DNA of 64,000 nt, taken from Microbacteriaceae bacterium (GTDB lineage Bacteria > Actinomycetota > Actinomycetes > Actinomycetales > Microbacteriaceae). The stretch is taken from positions 124,001-188,000 of the forward strand of contig JAODMT010000004.1 of assembly GCA_025464975.1 (NCBI GenBank). The letters are read 5' to 3'. A program made the translations under genes and the position numbers. Positions 60,452 to 64,000 of this stretch are shown here, one piece after another; within the stretch, counting starts at the first letter, position 1; each line of letters begins with the position of its first letter. A model generated the notes under the pieces. It ran no database searches. It saw nothing but the letters and a program-made list of their open reading frames with translations, and had not been told where the DNA came from.

Positions 60452-60802
60452 ATGCATATTCTCGACGCCGTTGATGCGGCTTCCCTCCGCTCGGACATCC
60501 CGGACTTTCGTGCCGGCGACAACGTGAAGGTTCACGTGAACATCGTCGAGGGCACCCGCTCCCGCGTCCAGGTCTTTCAGGGCGTCGTCATCGGCCGCTC
60601 CGGCGAGGGCGTGCGCGAGACGTTCTGCGTTCGCAAGGTCAGCTTCCAGATCGGCGTCGAGCGCACCTTCCCGGTCCACTCCCCGGTGATCGACCACATC
60701 GAGGTCGTCACTCGTGGTGACGTGCGTCGCGCGAAGCTGTACTACCTGCGCAACCTGCGCGGCAAGAAGGCGAAGATCAAAGAGAAGCGCGACGCGCACT
60801 GA
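60452..60802 (+). CDS. rplS: 50S ribosomal protein L19
   Basis: bL19, 116 residues, located at the subunit interface. [19 protein letters not shown] is the usual N-terminus, and the C-terminus [19 protein letters not shown] is conserved. ATG 60452 is chosen by homology over an in-frame ATG at 60434. A long structured leader precedes it. Confidence 0.96.
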   Translation: MHILDAVDAASLRSDIPDFRAGDNVKVHVNIVEGTRSRVQVFQGVVIGRSGEGVRETFCVRKVSFQIGVERTFPVHSPVIDHIEVVTRGDVRRAKLYYLRNLRGKKAKIKEKRDAH

Positions 60803-60822
60803 TTCGCCTCCCAACCCGTTTT

Positions 60823-60861
60823 CCTGAGCTCCCCACCACCTAAAATGATGGGGAGCTCAGG
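60823..60861. terminator. inverted repeat with a -10 box in its loop (rplS terminator / lepB promoter)
   Basis: CCTGAGCTCCCC (60823-60834) and GGGGAGCTCAGG (60850-60861) are perfect 12-bp inverted arms. TTTT (60819-60822) lies before and TTT after. The 15-base loop contains TAAAAT (60841-60846), a good -10 box for lepB, whose ATG is at 60868. Confidence 0.6.
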
Positions 60862-60867
60862 GGTTTA

Positions 60868-61632
60868 ATGACTGACAACGATCCGCCCGCGACCACGGAA
60901 GATGTGGCCCGACTCAACCGGCCCCGGGACCGCGGAAGGCGGAACCGCGGAATGAAGCTGTTTTTCCGGGACCTCCTGCTGATCGTCGTGGCGGCCGTTG
61001 TCATTTCGGTCGGCATCAAGGCCTTCCTCATCCGCTCGTTCTATATCCCGTCCGGATCGATGGAGAACACGCTCCAGATCCAAGACAGAATCATCGTCAA
61101 CGAACTGGTGCCGAAGGTCGTGCCGCTCGAGCACGGGGATGTCGTCGTGTTCAAGGACCCGGGCGGGTGGCTGCCGCCCTCGCCGCGGACGCAAAACAAT
61201 GCGTTCGCCGCGGGTGTGGACTGGGCGCTGTCGGTCGTCGGCCTCACCGCGCCGGACAGCAACGACCACCTGATCAAACGGGTGATCGGACTGCCGGGAG
61301 ACAAGGTCGCCTGTTGTAACGCGTTCGGGCAGATGACCGTGAATGGCGTTCCACTCGACGAACACCAGTACCTGAAGCTGCCGGCGGGGGAGACGAGGGC
61401 GTCGGCCATCGACTTCTCCGTCACGGTACCGAAGAACCGTCTCTGGGTGATGGGCGACAACCGCAACGACTCGGCCGACTCTCGGCTGAACACCGACACC
61501 CCGAGCAAGGGCTTCGTTCCCGAGGCCAACGTCGTCGGCCGGGCCTTCCTGATCAGCTGGCCGCTGAGTCGTTCCGGATGGCTCGACGATTACCCGAACG
61601 TGTTCAACGGCGTTGAGCGCCACCAGAAGTGA
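60868..61632 (+). CDS. lepB: signal peptidase I
   Basis: LepB cleaves signal peptides outside the membrane. The 254-residue protein has one N-terminal membrane helix (LLLIVVAAVVISVGIKAFL, about residues 36-54), the catalytic Ser64 in YIPSGSMENTL and Lys137 in LIKRVIGLPGD. Box E, WVMGDNRNDSADSR, is present. AGGGG precedes the ATG. rnhB follows by 9 bases. Confidence 0.95.
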   Translation: MTDNDPPATTEDVARLNRPRDRGRRNRGMKLFFRDLLLIVVAAVVISVGIKAFLIRSFYIPSGSMENTLQIQDRIIVNELVPKVVPLEHGDVVVFKDPGGWLPPSPRTQNNAFAAGVDWALSVVGLTAPDSNDHLIKRVIGLPGDKVACCNAFGQMTVNGVPLDEHQYLKLPAGETRASAIDFSVTVPKNRLWVMGDNRNDSADSRLNTDTPSKGFVPEANVVGRAFLISWPLSRSGWLDDYPNVFNGVERHQK

Positions 61633-61641
61633 AGGACCTGC

Positions 61642-62304
61642 ATGCCGCCCGCTGAACCAACTCTCGAGTTTGAGACCCTCCTGCATCGAGATGGCTGCCG
61701 CTACGTCATCGGCTGCGACGAGGTGGGCCGCGGCGCCATCGCCGGGCCGGTCGCCGTCGGCCTGTGCGTCGTTGATGTGTCGGTGGGGGCGATGCCGGTC
61801 GGCCTGCGCGATTCCAAGCTGCTGACCGAGAAACGTCGGGAGGCACTCGCGCCGCTCGCGGCATCCTGGGCGCTGTTCAGCGCGGTCGGTCTGGCGACGG
61901 CGACCGAGGTCGACGAGGTGGGAATCATCGCCGCGCTCGGACTCGCCGGCAAGCGCGCCCTTGTCTCCCTGCACGGTGCGGGCGTGATGATCCGGGATGC
62001 GATGATCCTGCTCGACGGAAGCCATGACTGGTTGACTCCGGCGCTGACCACCCCGCTTTCGATCACCACGCGCGTGAAGGCCGACCGGGACTGCGCATCC
62101 GTCGCCGCGGCATCCGTGGTCGCGAAGGTGCACCGCGACCGGTTGATGATCGACGCACACGAGCGAACTCCGGGGTACGGCTGGGCATCCAACAAGGGAT
62201 ACGGCAGCGCCGATCATTTCGCGGCCATCGCCGAGCTCGGGGCGACGGACTTTCACCGTCGCACCTGGCTGCGCGCCGATCGGCCGGTCGAGCTCGTGGA
62301 ATAG
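61642..62304 (+). CDS. rnhB: ribonuclease HII
   Basis: RNase HII removes ribonucleotides from DNA and RNA-DNA hybrids. The 220-residue protein has the metal-binding motif GCDEVGRGAIAGPV (Asp26, Glu27), LRDSKLLTEKRRE, and the third acidic residue in KADRDCASVAAASVVAKVHRD, followed by GYGWASNKGYG. It is in the standard lepB-rnhB-DUF2469 order. Confidence 0.95.
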   Translation: MPPAEPTLEFETLLHRDGCRYVIGCDEVGRGAIAGPVAVGLCVVDVSVGAMPVGLRDSKLLTEKRREALAPLAASWALFSAVGLATATEVDEVGIIAALGLAGKRALVSLHGAGVMIRDAMILLDGSHDWLTPALTTPLSITTRVKADRDCASVAAASVVAKVHRDRLMIDAHERTPGYGWASNKGYGSADHFAAIAELGATDFHRRTWLRADRPVELVE

Positions 62305-62374
62305 TCGGCGCGTGCGGGCCATTGCCCGCCGGGCAGTCAGCTCCCACGAAATGCGAACTAGGATTGCAAGCAGA

Positions 62375-62698
62375 ATGGACGAAGACGAGTTCGAAGACTA
62401 CGACCGCGAGGTCGAGCTGGCGTTGTACCGCGAGTACCGCGACGTGGTGTCGCAGTTCCGTTATGTCGTCGAAACCGAGCGACGATTTTACCTCGCGAAT
62501 GAAGTCGAGTTGGTGCGCCAGGACACGGAGCACGACTTCTACTTCGAGCTGACCATGCACGATGTGTGGGTGTGGGACGTCTACCGCTCCGACCGGTTTG
62601 TGAAGTCGGTACGGGTGCTCACCTTCAAGGATGTCAACGTCGAAGAGCTCTCGGCCAAGGAGCTCGAGCTCCCCAAGGAACTCGCCCTCGACGAGTAG
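62375..62698 (+). CDS. DUF2469 family protein
   Basis: A 107-residue acidic protein of the actinobacterial DUF2469 family (MDEDEFEDYDREVELALYRE, FYFELTMHDVWVWDVYR), nearly always encoded after rnhB. Function unknown. TAGGAT (62359-62364) lies 10 bases before the ATG, so the leader is very short. Confidence 0.9.
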   Translation: MDEDEFEDYDREVELALYREYRDVVSQFRYVVETERRFYLANEVELVRQDTEHDFYFELTMHDVWVWDVYRSDRFVKSVRVLTFKDVNVEELSAKELELPKELALDE

Positions 62699-62724
62699 CC
62701 CCCGGCGCCCCGTACGCTGAAGCA

Positions 62725-64000
62725 ATGGCAGCGAACGACGTGACCGACGAGAACCTCTGGCTCGAGGACATCCACGGCAGCGATGCCATCGCGTGGGCGG
62801 AGGAGCAGAGCGCGCGCACGATCGCCAAATTCGAGTCATCCGAATTCGACTCGCTCGCCTCGCGGCTGCTCGACGTCATCGACTCCGACGAGCGGGTGCC
62901 CCTCGTGAGCAAGCGCGGGCCGCACTACTACAACTTCTGGCGAGACCGTCAGCATCCGCGCGGTCTCTGGCGGCGAACCACACTCGAGAGCTATCGGTCG
63001 TCGGCCATCGAGTGGGAGGTGCTGCTCGACGTTGACGCGCTCGGCCGAGCCGAGGGCACCGAATGGGTGTTCTCCGGGGCGAAGCTGCTTCCCCACGACT
63101 ACTCCCGGGCCCTCGTCTCGCTCTCCCCGGACGGCGGCGACGCCGTGACGGTGCGCGAATTCTCGCTCGACACCCTCGAGTTTGTGGCCAACGGGTTCGT
63201 CGTGCCTACGGCGAAGAGCGTGTTCTCGTGGATCGACCGGAACACGATCTACCTCGGTACCGACTTCGGCCCCGGCAGCATGACCGATTCGAGCTACCCG
63301 CGCACGGTGCGCCGGTGGCGTCGCGGGCAGAGCCTCGAGGACGCGGTGCTCGTGCACGAGGTGACGGCCGGCGACCTCGAGGTGGTTGGGATCCACCAGC
63401 ACACCCCCGGCTTTGAGAGGGATCTCGTCGTCGAGCACCTCGACTTCTACCGCAGCCGCACCCTCGTCCTCGTCGACGGTTCACCGGTGCACATTCAGGT
63501 TCCGGATGACGCGGACCTGACCGTGCATCGGGAGTGGCTCCTCGTCCAGCCGCGATCCGACTGGACCGTTGACGAAACGATGTACCCCACCGGTGCCCTT
63601 CTGGCCATTCACCTCGACGACTTTCTTGCCGGGGACCGCTCGTTTGAGGTGCTGTTCCGGCCCGACGAGCACACCGCCCTCGAGGACTGGGTCTGGACCC
63701 GCAACCACCTCGTGCTCACCCTGCTGAGCGACGTGTCGTCCCGATTGGTCGCGCTCAATCCGCTCAGCCGGTGGGCCTGGCGGGACATTTCCGGGGTGCC
63801 GGCCCACAGCACCGCGCGCGTCATCGACACCGATCCGGACCACTCCGACGAGTACTGGGTGCAGACGACGGGCTTCACCACGCCATCGTCGGTACTGCGC
63901 GGGGTGCTCGGGACCAGCGAGCCGGAAGTCGTCCGATCCTCTCCGGTGTTCTTCGACTCCGACTCCCTCGCCGTCGAACAGCACTGGGCGGTGTCGGCCG
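62725..64000 (+). CDS. S9 family peptidase (prolyl oligopeptidase type), 5' part
   Basis: The first 425 residues of a prolyl-oligopeptidase-like protein; the gene runs off the window. DENLWLEDIHGSDAIAWAEE is the typical N-terminal start of S9A enzymes, followed by RGPHYYNFWRDRQHPRGLWRRT and the blades of the seven-bladed propeller that covers the active site. The Ser-Asp-His hydrolase domain lies beyond position 64000. TACGCT (62713-62718) stands 6 bases before the ATG, consistent with a leaderless mRNA. Confidence 0.85.
   Translation, partial: MAANDVTDENLWLEDIHGSDAIAWAEEQSARTIAKFESSEFDSLASRLLDVIDSDERVPLVSKRGPHYYNFWRDRQHPRGLWRRTTLESYRSSAIEWEVLLDVDALGRAEGTEWVFSGAKLLPHDYSRALVSLSPDGGDAVTVREFSLDTLEFVANGFVVPTAKSVFSWIDRNTIYLGTDFGPGSMTDSSYPRTVRRWRRGQSLEDAVLVHEVTAGDLEVVGIHQHTPGFERDLVVEHLDFYRSRTLVLVDGSPVHIQVPDDADLTVHREWLLVQPRSDWTVDETMYPTGALLAIHLDDFLAGDRSFEVLFRPDEHTALEDWVWTRNHLVLTLLSDVSSRLVALNPLSRWAWRDISGVPAHSTARVIDTDPDHSDEYWVQTTGFTTPSSVLRGVLGTSEPEVVRSSPVFFDSDSLAVEQHWAVSA

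Overview
The window is GC-rich and gene-dense, with short intergenic gaps and many genes that appear to be transcribed without a 5' leader. Gene content and order fit an actinobacterium of the family Microbacteriaceae: leuCD-murA-plsC-gpsA, thiL-rsmD-recG-coaD, yceD-rpmF-rnc-mutM-smc, lipB-lipA, ftsY, ffh, rpsP-khpA-rimM-trmD, and rplS-lepB-rnhB-DUF2469. Other pointers are F420-dependent (LLM-type) oxidoreductases, a 13E12/DUF222-HNH protein, and short repeats of the form GGTCTCGATAC...CTACTCGACC. The genus cannot be fixed from the sequence alone. Both ends of the window cut genes: a 3-hydroxyisobutyryl-CoA hydrolase at the left and a prolyl-oligopeptidase-type (S9) peptidase at the right.

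Layout. 1-3.8 kb: truncated acyl-CoA hydrolase, a secreted parallel beta-helix protein, and a TerC-family membrane protein behind a probable yybP-ykoY-type (Mn2+) leader. 3.8-9.2 kb: leucine biosynthesis (leuCD, behind a Leu-rich leader peptide), then murA, plsC and gpsA. 9.2-14.3 kb: DUF3515 lipoprotein, thiL, rsmD, recG, coaD. 14.3-20.5 kb: F420-dependent glucose-6-phosphate dehydrogenase (fgd), a regulatory-looking region with a tiny ORF and a small basic protein, a methyltransferase, an NmrA-like oxidoreductase, a second LLM enzyme with cofE, and a small membrane protein. 20.7-25.3 kb: a MoxR / DUF58 / transglutaminase-like membrane protein operon. 25.4-28.3 kb: an ABC importer of the type proposed to take up the F420-0 precursor. 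28.5-30.4 kb: ArsR-like regulator with an MFS exporter. 30.5-35.4 kb: a reductive pyrimidine (or hydantoin) degradation operon that includes an LLM oxidoreductase. 35.4-37.5 kb: two tandem-repeat arrays flanking an HNH/DUF222 gene. 37.5-50.2 kb: yceD-rpmF-rnc-mutM, GNAT, smc, lipBA, a phosphatase, a GH13 enzyme, ftsY. 50.2-56.6 kb: gamma-carbonic-anhydrase-like protein, palindromic elements, aldo/keto reductase, two LLM enzymes around ffh, an EamA transporter. 56.8-64 kb: translation genes (rpsP to rplS), lepB, rnhB, DUF2469 and the partial peptidase.

How the genes work together. The F420 theme is strong. The window has fgd (F420 reduction with glucose-6-phosphate), cofE (polyglutamylation of F420-0), a candidate F420-0 importer and four more LLM enzymes, but no other F420 biosynthesis gene. 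That is the pattern expected of an F420-0 scavenger. The signal-recognition particle protein Ffh, its receptor FtsY, signal peptidase LepB and methionine aminopeptidase cover protein export and N-terminal processing.

The most unusual signals are a ~77-bp palindromic element present three times, once in frame inside mutM; a leucine attenuator whose leader peptide looks leaderless; a REP-type palindrome forming the extra C-terminus of LeuC; tandem arrays of 31-bp and 17-bp units, the latter running into the yceD promoter; and a structured leader with a 25-codon ORF upstream of an 88-residue protein.
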